From Chryseosolibacter sp044507775 (GTDB taxonomy: Bacteria > Bacteroidota > Bacteroidia > Cytophagales > Cyclobacteriaceae): DNA of 64,000 bases. The stretch lies in the NCBI GenBank assembly GCA_044507775.1, contig JBIQIY010000006.1:1-64000 (forward strand), given 5' to 3'. Shown one piece after another: positions 44,520-52,571 of this stretch. The position numbers and the translations under genes are program-made. The first letter of the stretch is position 1, and the number at the start of each line of letters is the position of its first letter. The notes under the pieces were generated by a model. That model saw only the letters and a list, made by a program, of their open reading frames with translations, had not been told where the DNA came from and searched no databases.

Positions 44520-45857
44520 TCACAACCGGATCACGAATTCAGTGCCTGTTCCTTTTTCGCTGGTAAATGTGATATCGGCCTGGTGTAACTGAAGTATCTG
44601 CTTGACTAATGCAAGGCCGATGCCCGATCCGTGCTTTCGTGTGGTAAAGAAGGGAATGAAGATCTTTTCCCCTGTAGCTTCATCGATGCCTTCGCCGTTG
44701 TCGCGAACAAAGATGAGGAGATCGCCAGTAGCTCCCCGCCTGCAACCGATGGCGATCTGTGGTGTAGCCGTCTCGCGCAGAGCATCCATTGCGTTTAGAA
44801 CGAGATTGATTATCACATGTTCCATCAGTTCTGGATCGACGATCATCGGTATCTCCTCACACGACATCGCAAGATGGATCCCTTTTCCCTTAAGCTTGCT
44901 CTCCAGGAGGATGACGACCCGCTCAAGGATCGCCCTTGTAGTAGTTTCGCGCAGGGTGACTTTCGGAATCCCCGTCAGCTTGCGGTAGGATTGAGTGAAG
45001 TTGTAAAGGCCCTCGCTGCGGACTCTGATGGCATCCAACCCTTTTGCCAGGGTATTGTAAAGGTTGTCATCTCCCCTGGTCAGCACTTCGTCATTGGCTG
45101 CAACGACACCCTGCATGGTTTCGCTTAGTGAAATGATCGGCGACACGGAATTCATGATCTCATGTGTCAGCACACGGATGAGCTTCTGCCACGCTTCCAT
45201 TTCACGGACATCCAACTCATTCCGGATGTTTTGCATGGAAATCAGTTTGTGGTATTGGCCCTCCAGCCTGAATTCCGAGGCGTGGACTGAAAGTTGTAGA
45301 AGTTCGTTTTGTACGCGCAGTTTCAGAAGCCTTGTTTCGTTGGTGCGTATATCCCGAAGGTTATTCGCCAGGGACGTGTCGAATGACTCGAGGGTTCTCA
45401 GGCTGAACAACACTTCTTTGCGCAACAGGTCTTTGACCGCCTGATTGGCCAGAACGATCTTTCCCGTTTCGTCAACGCTCAGTATACCAACGCGCAAATG
45501 TTCGACAAGCATTTCCAGGAACCGGTACTGTGCTTCCTTCTCTGCGCTGATGGCTTTGAAAACACCTGAGATCCGGTTGAGGGTCTCATACAGCTCGTCA
45601 AAACTTTTGCTTCTACCCCGCGACTGGAAATGGGTTGTAAAGTCGCGTTGCATAAGGCTGACGAGAAACGAGTTTACATCACGGTTGAACCGGTCGACGT
45701 GCCAGATGAATTCCACGATGATCGCAATTACTGCCGCGCTGGCATATATACCCCGCAGGTAGTGCTCATTGAGGAAGCACCACACAAGCAGCGTGATCGC
45801 CGCCAGCAGCAGAAGCGCGCGGCTGATGATCTGAAACCTGAAGTTCTTAAATACCAT
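44520..45857 (-). CDS. Sensor histidine kinase, NtrB/NtrY-like
   Basis: A 445-aa kinase. Two N-terminal TM segments (about residues 8-50) are separated by a few residues only, so there is almost no periplasmic sensor. A PAS-like region follows (EHLRVGILSVDETGKIVLAN). HisKA contains the phospho-acceptor in LTHEIMNSVSPIISLSETM, and the ATPase has NLVLNAMDAL (N box), VRDNGEGID (G1) and KHGSGIGLALVKQI (G2). The ATG at 45857 overlaps the end of the response-regulator gene by 11 bp. It should phosphorylate the sigma-54 activator encoded just upstream, from a signal in the membrane or cytoplasm. Confidence 0.92.
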   Translation of the reverse strand: MVFKNFRFQIISRALLLLAAITLLVWCFLNEHYLRGIYASAAVIAIIVEFIWHVDRFNRDVNSFLVSLMQRDFTTHFQSRGRSKSFDELYETLNRISGVFKAISAEKEAQYRFLEMLVEHLRVGILSVDETGKIVLANQAVKDLLRKEVLFSLRTLESFDTSLANNLRDIRTNETRLLKLRVQNELLQLSVHASEFRLEGQYHKLISMQNIRNELDVREMEAWQKLIRVLTHEIMNSVSPIISLSETMQGVVAANDEVLTRGDDNLYNTLAKGLDAIRVRSEGLYNFTQSYRKLTGIPKVTLRETTTRAILERVVILLESKLKGKGIHLAMSCEEIPMIVDPELMEHVIINLVLNAMDALRETATPQIAIGCRRGATGDLLIFVRDNGEGIDEATGEKIFIPFFTTRKHGSGIGLALVKQILQLHQADITFTSEKGTGTEFVIRL

Positions 45858-47220
45858 ATTGGTCCATTCGTCGGTATAATGCCCCCCTTGACAAGCCCAA
45901 TTCCTCCGCGGCGTGGCTGACGTTGCCACCGTGCCTGGCGAGAGCTTTTCGGATTGCCCACTCCTCCAGCTTGCTCAGATTAAGGTCTTCAAAATTGAAA
46001 TCATTCGGCAATGCCTTTTGATTGGATCCGAAGTCGCGTGATTGAAGGGTCGTTCCTTCTGAGAGGATCACGGCCCGTTCGATGGTGTGCTGCAGCTCGC
46101 GGACATTCCCCGGCCACGGCGCGCTGCAAAGCCACCGCATCGCTTCTTCCGAGAACTGAAGATCCGGTTTGTGATAGCGGGTGGCGAGCTTTTTCAAATA
46201 ATATTCAGCCAATACCGGAATATCATCTTGTCGCTCCAACAACGGAGGTACGGTGATTTCGACTGTGTTAATGCGGTAAAGTAAGTCCTCGCGAAACTTT
46301 CCCTCCCTAACCATGGCTTCAAGGTTGCTGTTAGTAGCGCAAAGGATCCGCACATCCACGTCGATTGGTTCGTTTGTTCCAAGCCTGACGATTTTTTTGT
46401 GCTGTAAAACCGTAAGCAATTTTGACTGCAGGGAAAGGGAAAGGTTTCCAATCTCATCCAGGAGCAACGTACCCCCTGCTGCAGCCTCGAATCGTCCGAT
46501 GCGGTCTTCCTTCGCGTCGGTAAATGCGCCCTTGCGGTGTCCGAACATCTCGCTTTCAAAGATCGTCTCGGTAAGTGCACCTACATCCACGGTCATGAAT
46601 ACGCCTTCCGCCCTAGCCGACTGCCGGTGGATCTCGCGTGCAATCACTTCCTTGCCCGTTCCGTTCGCGCCCAGTATCAGGACCTCCGCATCCGTAGGTG
46701 CAACCTTTTCAATCATGCGGCGGATTTCCTGCATGCTTTTCGTATTTCCGAGAAGTGGTTCGTGAGGGGGTTCCAGGGCAGAGATAAGTGATCTTTGGGT
46801 GGACTTCAGCTGCCGGACTTTGGTCTTCTCCTGACTGAGCTTGTTGGCCGCCTTCACGGTCGCGAGTAGCTTTTCGTTCTGCCATGGCTTGACGATGAAG
46901 TCTAGCGCCCCTTCCCGGATCGATTCAACGGCCACATGAACGTCGGCGTACGCGGTCAACAAGATGACTTGCGTCTCCGGACTGATGCTGAGTATTTTCT
47001 TCAGCCAGAAAAGTCCCTGCGTGCCGGTCGTATCACTCTGACGGAAATTCATGTCCAGTATGACGACGTCGAATGGCTGCCGGTCGAAAAGCGCCGGAAT
47101 CCGCTCGGGGTTGTTAGTCGCGACCACTGACTGGAAATGTGGCTCCAGGAGAAGCTTCAATGAGAGGAGCACGAACTCATCGTCGTCAGCCAGGAGAATT
47201 TTGCCGGGGGACTTTTGCAT
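45847..47220 (-). CDS. Sigma-54-dependent response regulator (NtrC family)
   Basis: A 457-aa activator. The receiver domain (about residues 1-120) has DDDE at the acidic pocket and VILDMNF with the phospho-aspartate near residue 56. The AAA+ domain has GANGTGKE (Walker A), GAFTDAKEDR (a GAFTGA variant), and GGTLLLDEIGNL (Walker B). The C-terminal Fis-type helix-turn-helix is GGNVSHAAEELGLSRGALYR. It is co-transcribed with the kinase and divergent from an orphan permease. Such systems in Cytophagales are often next to ABC/RND efflux genes. Its ATG directly abuts a heptamer array (47221-47276). Confidence 0.94.
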   Translation of the reverse strand: MQKSPGKILLADDDEFVLLSLKLLLEPHFQSVVATNNPERIPALFDRQPFDVVILDMNFRQSDTTGTQGLFWLKKILSISPETQVILLTAYADVHVAVESIREGALDFIVKPWQNEKLLATVKAANKLSQEKTKVRQLKSTQRSLISALEPPHEPLLGNTKSMQEIRRMIEKVAPTDAEVLILGANGTGKEVIAREIHRQSARAEGVFMTVDVGALTETIFESEMFGHRKGAFTDAKEDRIGRFEAAAGGTLLLDEIGNLSLSLQSKLLTVLQHKKIVRLGTNEPIDVDVRILCATNSNLEAMVREGKFREDLLYRINTVEITVPPLLERQDDIPVLAEYYLKKLATRYHKPDLQFSEEAMRWLCSAPWPGNVRELQHTIERAVILSEGTTLQSRDFGSNQKALPNDFNFEDLNLSKLEEWAIRKALARHGGNVSHAAEELGLSRGALYRRMDQYGI

Positions 47221-47276
47221 GGTGAGTGGTGAGTGGTGAGTAGTGAGTAGTGAGTTGTGAGTTGTGAGTAGTGAGT
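47221..47276. repeat. Eight-unit heptamer array at the response-regulator start
   Basis: Eight consecutive 7-bp units of type (G/A/T)GTGAGT on the plus strand, that is ACTCAC(C/T/A) in the direction of the regulator gene. The first unit touches the ATG (47220) with no gap, so the array forms the whole proximal leader and no Shine-Dalgarno site is present. Confidence 0.8.
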
Positions 47277-47332
47277 TAGTAGTGTATATGCTGATCGAAG
47301 GTATCAGGAAGCAGGAAAATAACCGAAAAGAG

Positions 47333-47416
47333 TGTCCATGGATGGACAGTCTTTTTTTCTAAAATTGGACACAATCACGCCTTTTCAAGTGAAAAAGGCG
47401 TCTTTTCCCCGGAAAA
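47333..47416. promoter_or_regulatory. Palindrome cluster between sigma-54 regulator and permease
   Basis: TGTCCAT-GG-ATGGACA (47333-47348), a further half site TTGGACA (47365-47371), a hairpin CGCCTTTT-N7-AAAAGGCG (47378-47400) and TTTTCC-CC-GGAAAA (47403-47416) follow in 84 bp. The TGTCCA half sites are candidates for enhancer sites of the adjacent NtrC-type regulator. No good -24/-12 promoter was found downstream, so the assignment is tentative. Confidence 0.45.
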
Positions 47417-47469
47417 ACCACATTTTTAGAATGGCATACTCTATGACCAAACCTGACAAAGATCCATAA

Positions 47470-47599
47470 CCCTATACCCATACCCTATACCCTATACCCA
47501 TACCCTATACCTTATACCTTATACCCTATACCTTATACCTTATACCCTATACCCTATTACCCTATACCCTATACCCTATACCCTTATATCCCTATATCC
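47470..47599. repeat. CCCTATA heptamer array before a permease gene
   Basis: About 18 units, mainly CCCTATA and CCTTATA, with some 6- and 8-bp variants, end four bases before the ATG at 47604. On the minus strand the first six units read as GGG runs with 3-4-nt loops, a G-quadruplex-forming pattern reminiscent of telomeric repeats. Confidence 0.8.
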
Positions 47600-47603
47600 A
47601 ACC

Positions 47604-49952
47604 ATGATCCTCAACTACATCAAACTCTCCTTTCGCAAATTCACACGACAGAAGTTCTACTCGCTGTTGAACATTTTTGGCCTGGCGACCGGAATGGCTA
47701 CCGTCATCCTGATCATGTTGTACGTGCTGGATGAGTTGAGTTATGACAGGTTTCACCGCTTCGACAAGGACCTCTACCGAGTTGTTGAAAATCAATACTA
47801 CTCCGGGCAGCCGGTTTTTCCAGTGGCTGTTACGCCGGGGCCGTTGGCAGAAGCGCTGAAGTCTGAGTTTCCCGAAGTAGAGAAAGCTTCGCGTGTCCAC
47901 TATGGATGGAACGCTTTTCAGCCCGGGGAGACTCGTTTTGACACGCGTGGTATTTTTGTCGACGACGACTTCTTTTCCATGTTCGATTTTCCATTCGTCA
48001 AAGGCGACACGGCCACAGCGTTGGATGAAGTGAACTCTGTTGTACTGACGGAGGAGTTGTCGGAAAAACTGTTCGGCGATGAGGATGCGATGGGCAAGAC
48101 GTTAAAAGTTAATGGCGAACGCGAGGTGATGGTTACGGGAATCGCAAAAAATGTACCCCACAATTCGCACATGCAGTTTGACTATATCATGCCGATGTCC
48201 AGGCGGCTGATCGAGGTGCCTTCATTGAAGGATGCCTGGGGGAATAATTCGCTATACACTTATGTAAAGCTTGCGGCCGGGGCCTCACCTGATGGTTTTG
48301 ATGGCAAAATCCAAAATTACCTGAAGACTAAATTGGAGACGTCGGTCACAGATTTGTTTTTGCAGCCGATCACGGACATTCACCTCAGTGAATTGAGTTT
48401 TGCGGCGGATGCGGGCCATAACGGCAACATGAAGTACGTGACGATATTTTCAATTATTGCGATGTTCATTCTCGTCATCGCCTGCATCAACTTTATGAAT
48501 CTCGCGACTGCGCGCGGAATAAATCGCGCAAAAGAAGTGGGGCTACGCAAGACGATCGGAGCCTATCGCTACCAGCTCATACTCCAATTCCTGGGCGAGT
48601 CGGTGATGGTAGCGCTCGTAGCCCTTGGTATCGCGCTGTTGATCGTAGATCTGTTGTTGTCGCCGTTCAACGACCTGACTCAAAAATCACTTGCGATTGA
48701 TTTCACCAACTTTTACAGCGGCATCCTACCGGTCTGTCTACTGGCTACGATTTTTACAGGTCTGTTGGCTGGATCTTACCCGGCGGTGTTTCTGTCATCG
48801 TTTCAGCCAGCACATGTATTAAAGGGAACTACTCACCGATCGGCAGGCGGCATGCTCCGGAAGGTGCTGGTCGTGGTGCAGTTCAGCATATCGATCATCA
48901 TGATCTCCGGAACGATCGTGATCTATTCGCAGATGAAGTACATACGGGAAATTAACCTGGGCTGGGATCACGACAACGTGGTGCTGGTGCCGAACGTGCA
49001 GCGATATTTTACGTTGAAAGAACGCCTGAAGGCGCATTCACAGATTGAAGGAGTTTCAGCGTCGAATCAACATCCCAACTATGTGCAAAATTCCACGTCG
49101 GGTATCGGATGGCGGGGAAAACCCGAGGATGAAGTCATGTTATTCCACCTGGAGGGTGTAGACTATGATTATATTGAAACGATGAAGATTGAAATGTTGA
49201 TGGGTCGGTCATTTTCAAAAAGTTCGCCGGGGGATACACTCAGTACCTTAATCAATGAGGAGGCGATGAAGGTACTTGGATTCGAGAATCCGGTGGGCGA
49301 ATACCTGACCGCGGGTGACGACGAGAAGTACCAGATCATCGGCGTTGTGAAGAACTTCCATTTCAAGTCCGTCCACGACAAGATTGAACCTTTGGTGATG
49401 TACATCGACCGGGAAGACCTTTCGAACATGATGGTGCGGATCGCAGGGACCCCGGAAGATGCAATAAAGGCTATTGAAAAAGAGTGGAAATCAGTGAACC
49501 CCGACCAGTTGTTCAACTACAGTTTTCTCAACGAAGACCTTGATAGGCTGTATCGGTCAGAGCGTCAGACGGGCACGATCTTTCAGTATTTTTCAGTGCT
49601 GGCTATTGTGATCTCCTGTCTGGGATTGTTCGGGCTGGCCGCCTACACTGCCGAGCAGAAGAGCAAGGAGTATGGCATACGCAAGGTCTTCGGCGCCAGC
49701 GTCGGCCGTTTGTTCTACCTGGCCTCCTCGGAATTTATGATCCTGGTAGTGATCGCGTTCGTTCTTTCTGTACCCATCAGCTGGTTCTGGATGGAGCATT
49801 GGCTGAACGGCTTTGCCTACCATGTGGAACTCTCATGGCTGATATTTGCCGCGGCCGGGTTGCTGTCAATGATGGTGGCACTGGTAACTGTGAGCTATCA
49901 GGCGGGACGGGTTGGCCTCGTTAATCCGGCTAAGACCTTAAGGGCAGACTAA
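47604..49952 (+). CDS. Orphan FtsX/MacB-type ABC permease
   Basis: A 782-aa inner-membrane protein: TM1 near residues 20-42; first MacB-type periplasmic domain; three TMs beginning with IACINFMNLATARGINRAKE; a single TM near 425 (KVLVVVQFSISIIMISGTIV); second periplasmic domain; and three TMs with SKEYGIRKVFGASVGRLFYL near 685-705. It ends VNPAKTLRAD. It is divergent from the sigma-54 regulator gene and begins directly after a heptamer array. It is the first of three permease genes in the same orientation; no ATPase, adaptor or TolC gene is nearby. Confidence 0.88.
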   Translation: MILNYIKLSFRKFTRQKFYSLLNIFGLATGMATVILIMLYVLDELSYDRFHRFDKDLYRVVENQYYSGQPVFPVAVTPGPLAEALKSEFPEVEKASRVHYGWNAFQPGETRFDTRGIFVDDDFFSMFDFPFVKGDTATALDEVNSVVLTEELSEKLFGDEDAMGKTLKVNGEREVMVTGIAKNVPHNSHMQFDYIMPMSRRLIEVPSLKDAWGNNSLYTYVKLAAGASPDGFDGKIQNYLKTKLETSVTDLFLQPITDIHLSELSFAADAGHNGNMKYVTIFSIIAMFILVIACINFMNLATARGINRAKEVGLRKTIGAYRYQLILQFLGESVMVALVALGIALLIVDLLLSPFNDLTQKSLAIDFTNFYSGILPVCLLATIFTGLLAGSYPAVFLSSFQPAHVLKGTTHRSAGGMLRKVLVVVQFSISIIMISGTIVIYSQMKYIREINLGWDHDNVVLVPNVQRYFTLKERLKAHSQIEGVSASNQHPNYVQNSTSGIGWRGKPEDEVMLFHLEGVDYDYIETMKIEMLMGRSFSKSSPGDTLSTLINEEAMKVLGFENPVGEYLTAGDDEKYQIIGVVKNFHFKSVHDKIEPLVMYIDREDLSNMMVRIAGTPEDAIKAIEKEWKSVNPDQLFNYSFLNEDLDRLYRSERQTGTIFQYFSVLAIVISCLGLFGLAAYTAEQKSKEYGIRKVFGASVGRLFYLASSEFMILVVIAFVLSVPISWFWMEHWLNGFAYHVELSWLIFAAAGLLSMMVALVTVSYQAGRVGLVNPAKTLRAD

Positions 49953-49958
49953 CACCAC

Positions 49959-50003
49959 CCCGTTTGTCCGAAGGACAAACGGGCCCTCCTCGAAGAGGAG
50001 GGC
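49959..50003. repeat. Two tandem perfect hairpins with GAA loops
   Basis: CCCGTTTGTCC-GAA-GGACAAACGGG (49959-49983) and GCCCTCCTC-GAA-GAGGAGGGC (49983-50003) share one base. They begin 7 bp after the stop of the permease gene. No T-tract follows, so they look like a dispersed double-hairpin repeat, possibly acting as an mRNA 3' end or terminator. Confidence 0.7.
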
Positions 50004-50061
50004 ACCCTCGTACTTAATCGTTTACTGCGTAACATTGATTATTCACCATCTACTCATTATT

Positions 50062-50117
50062 CACTATTCACTACTCACTACTCACTATTCACTATTCACT
50101 ACTCACCACTCACCACT
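50062..50117. repeat. Eight-unit heptamer array before a permease gene
   Basis: Eight perfect-phase 7-bp units of the type CAC(T/C)A(C/T)T occupy 50062-50117, with degenerate units back to 50041. The ATG at 50132 is 14 bp downstream (CACCCCTGACCCCC between). The unit is the complement-family of the array at 47221. Confidence 0.8.
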
Positions 50118-50131
50118 CACCCCTGACCCCC

Positions 50132-52504
50132 ATGCTCCGCCACAACCTCATCCTCATCTTCCGTAATTACAAGCGCTTCAAAACAACGTTCTTCATCAAC
50201 CTCATCGGGCTGTCAACCGGCGTGGCCTGCACGTTGCTCATTTACCTTTGGGTAAACGATGAGCTGAAGATGGACAAGTTTCATTCGCTCGACGACCGGC
50301 TGTATCAGCTGCGCGAGCACCAGCAGCATTCTGCCGATGTACGGGTGACCGACTCGACGCCATGGCTACTGGCAGAAGCGCTTGACGATGAAATGCCGGA
50401 GGTGGAATATGCTGTCGTGGCAACTCCTACCTACTGGTTTGGTGGCATTGGCGGGCCGACCTTGTCAGTAAACAACAACCCGGTGAAAGCCAACGGCAAA
50501 TATGCCAGCGAAGACTTCTTTAATGCCTTTTCTTATGACCTTCTCAGCGGAAACAAGGATCAGGTCCTGAACGACAAAAGCTCTGTTGTAATCTCGGAGG
50601 GGCTCGCGATCAAACTCTTTGGCAGCACGGAAAACCTTCTTGGAAAGACCGTCACCTATCAGCAGGATAACCTTTTCAAGGTGTCAGGCATATTTAAGGA
50701 CCTTCCACCAAATTCTTCGGAGTATTTCGATTTTGTGATGAATTACAAGATCCTGACCGACCAGCATCCCCAGATGACAGACTGGGGTAACTCAGGCCCC
50801 AATACTTTTATCGTCTTGAAGAAAGGAACTGATGTTGGTTCATTTAGCAAGAAGATTGAAAACTTCATATCCACAAAGGCGGTCGATGCGAAGCACCGCA
50901 CGCTGCTGCTGTCAAAGTATTCTGACGGTTATCTGTTCGGGAACTATGAGAATGGCGTGCAGACGGGTGGGCGAATCGAATACGTGCGACTTTTTTCTAT
51001 CGTTGCCATTTTTATTCTGCTGATTGCGTGTATCAATTTTATGAATTTGGCCACTGCAAAGGCGGCGCGGAGGATCAGAGAGGTCGGAATCAAGAAGGTC
51101 GTCGGCGCACGGAGAAGTACCCTTGTTTTACAATATCTGGGCGAGTCAATGTTTATGACCGTGCTTGCTGTGCTGATTGCAATACTTTTGGTGGATGTGT
51201 TGTTGCCCCAATTCAATGTCATCACAGGGAAGAACCTGGAGCTCCGGTTTGACCAGGGTCTGGTTGGCTCCCTGGCTGCGATCGCCCTGTTCACGGGACT
51301 TGTGTCGGGAAGTTATCCGGCCCTTTATTTATCCGGATTTAACCCCGCCGCGGTCCTGAAAGGAAGGATGAGCATTTCTTTTGGGGAGTTGTGGGCGCGA
51401 AGGGGCCTCGTTGTATTTCAATTTACGCTCTCTATCATCCTCATTGTGTCGGTGCTTGTCATCTACCATCAGATTCAGTTCGTCCAAAACAGGAACCTCG
51501 GATACGACAAGGACAATGTGATCTATTTTCCCAACGAGGGGAAGATCAAATCCAGTCTGGAAACATTTCTCGCGGAGTTCAACAAGATTCCGGGTGTTAT
51601 TAAAGCATCGAGTATTGCGCAGAGCATGATCGGTGGAGGAAATACGACCGAGATACAGTGGGAAGGAAGCGACCCACAGCAGCATACCCCGTTTGCAATA
51701 AGGCCTGTCAACTACGATATCATTGAAATGCTTGATCTGGAAATGGTTGAAGGCAGGAGTTTTTCGCGGGATTTTGTTACGGATAGCGCCGCAGTTATCT
51801 TCAATGAAGCCGGCATCCGGGCGATGGGTTTGGAAGATCCTGTGGGCAAAGTTATTACCATGGGCAATGGGTGGAAGCTTACCATCATCGGCGTCGTGAA
51901 GGATTTTAATTATGAGTCACTCCACACCCGGGTTGCGCCCTTATTTTTTGTTCTGGCGCCGCAATACACTGAGACCATTATAGCAAAGATCGCAGGTGGC
52001 GACGGGCGAGCGACGATTGAGCGCATCCGGGAATTCTATTCAAAGTTTAATCCCGGTTTCCCTTTTGACTTCCGGTTTCTCGATCAGGACTATCAGGCCC
52101 TCTACGGCGATGAAATGCGTGTGTCGATTTTGTCCCGATATTTTGCCGCAATTGCCATCATTATTTCCTGCCTTGGCTTGTTGGGCCTTGCAGCTTTTAC
52201 CGCCGAAAGACGGCGGAAGGAAATAGGTATTCGCAAGGTGATGGGTTCCAGCGAAGTCAATATCGTGTACCTTCTTTCCGGCGATTTTACGAAGCTTGTG
52301 ATCATATCCATCATGATCGCGCTGCCATTCAGCTATTTCCTGACGAGTCAGTGGTTGGACAAATTCGCTTTCCGGATTCCGCTGCAGTGGTGGTACTTTA
52401 TCACCGCAGGCGTCATCGCGTTGTTCATCGCGTGGGTGACCGTCGCCACACAAGCAGTGCGCGCCGCAAAAGTGAATCCAACGCAATGCCTGAGAGACGA
52501 GTAG
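50132..52504 (+). CDS. Orphan FtsX/MacB-type ABC permease
   Basis: A 790-aa inner-membrane protein with the duplicated FtsX layout: MLRHNLILIFRNYKRFKTTF before TM1, GVACTLLIYLWVNDE, then IACINFMNLATAKAARRIRE, VGIKKVVGARRSTLVLQYLG, and the second FtsX block RRKEIGIRKVMGSSEVNIVY. It ends AKVNPTQCLRDE. It is the closest relative in the window of the next gene at 52572 (same start MLRH, same length and ending pattern), indicating tandem duplication. It has no neighbouring ATPase. A heptamer array precedes its start. Confidence 0.88.
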   Translation: MLRHNLILIFRNYKRFKTTFFINLIGLSTGVACTLLIYLWVNDELKMDKFHSLDDRLYQLREHQQHSADVRVTDSTPWLLAEALDDEMPEVEYAVVATPTYWFGGIGGPTLSVNNNPVKANGKYASEDFFNAFSYDLLSGNKDQVLNDKSSVVISEGLAIKLFGSTENLLGKTVTYQQDNLFKVSGIFKDLPPNSSEYFDFVMNYKILTDQHPQMTDWGNSGPNTFIVLKKGTDVGSFSKKIENFISTKAVDAKHRTLLLSKYSDGYLFGNYENGVQTGGRIEYVRLFSIVAIFILLIACINFMNLATAKAARRIREVGIKKVVGARRSTLVLQYLGESMFMTVLAVLIAILLVDVLLPQFNVITGKNLELRFDQGLVGSLAAIALFTGLVSGSYPALYLSGFNPAAVLKGRMSISFGELWARRGLVVFQFTLSIILIVSVLVIYHQIQFVQNRNLGYDKDNVIYFPNEGKIKSSLETFLAEFNKIPGVIKASSIAQSMIGGGNTTEIQWEGSDPQQHTPFAIRPVNYDIIEMLDLEMVEGRSFSRDFVTDSAAVIFNEAGIRAMGLEDPVGKVITMGNGWKLTIIGVVKDFNYESLHTRVAPLFFVLAPQYTETIIAKIAGGDGRATIERIREFYSKFNPGFPFDFRFLDQDYQALYGDEMRVSILSRYFAAIAIIISCLGLLGLAAFTAERRRKEIGIRKVMGSSEVNIVYLLSGDFTKLVIISIMIALPFSYFLTSQWLDKFAFRIPLQWWYFITAGVIALFIAWVTVATQAVRAAKVNPTQCLRDE

Positions 52505-52537
52505 TGACTTACCCAAAGTTAACCAGCAACCGATTTT

Positions 52538-52571
52538 ACTTATAACTTATAACTTACAACTTACAACTTAA
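52538..52571. repeat. ACTTAYA heptamer array before a permease gene
   Basis: ACTTATA, ACTTATA, ACTTACA, ACTTACA and a partial unit run directly into the ATG at 52572. The sequence differs from the CTCACTA arrays, but the period is again seven and the position at the start codon is the same. Confidence 0.75.

Noticed and set aside
44520..47220. Complete tripartite ABC efflux operon controlled by the sigma-54 system
   Set aside because: Only permease genes follow; no ATPase, adaptor or TolC gene is found between 47221 and 58000.
47432..47447. TGGCATACTCTATGA as a sigma-54 -24/-12 promoter for the divergent permease
   Set aside because: The -24 part fits, but the GC dinucleotide of the -12 element is replaced by GA at the required spacing.
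47470..47599. CRISPR-like array
   Set aside because: The repeats are 6-8 bp and contiguous, with no spacers and no cas genes.
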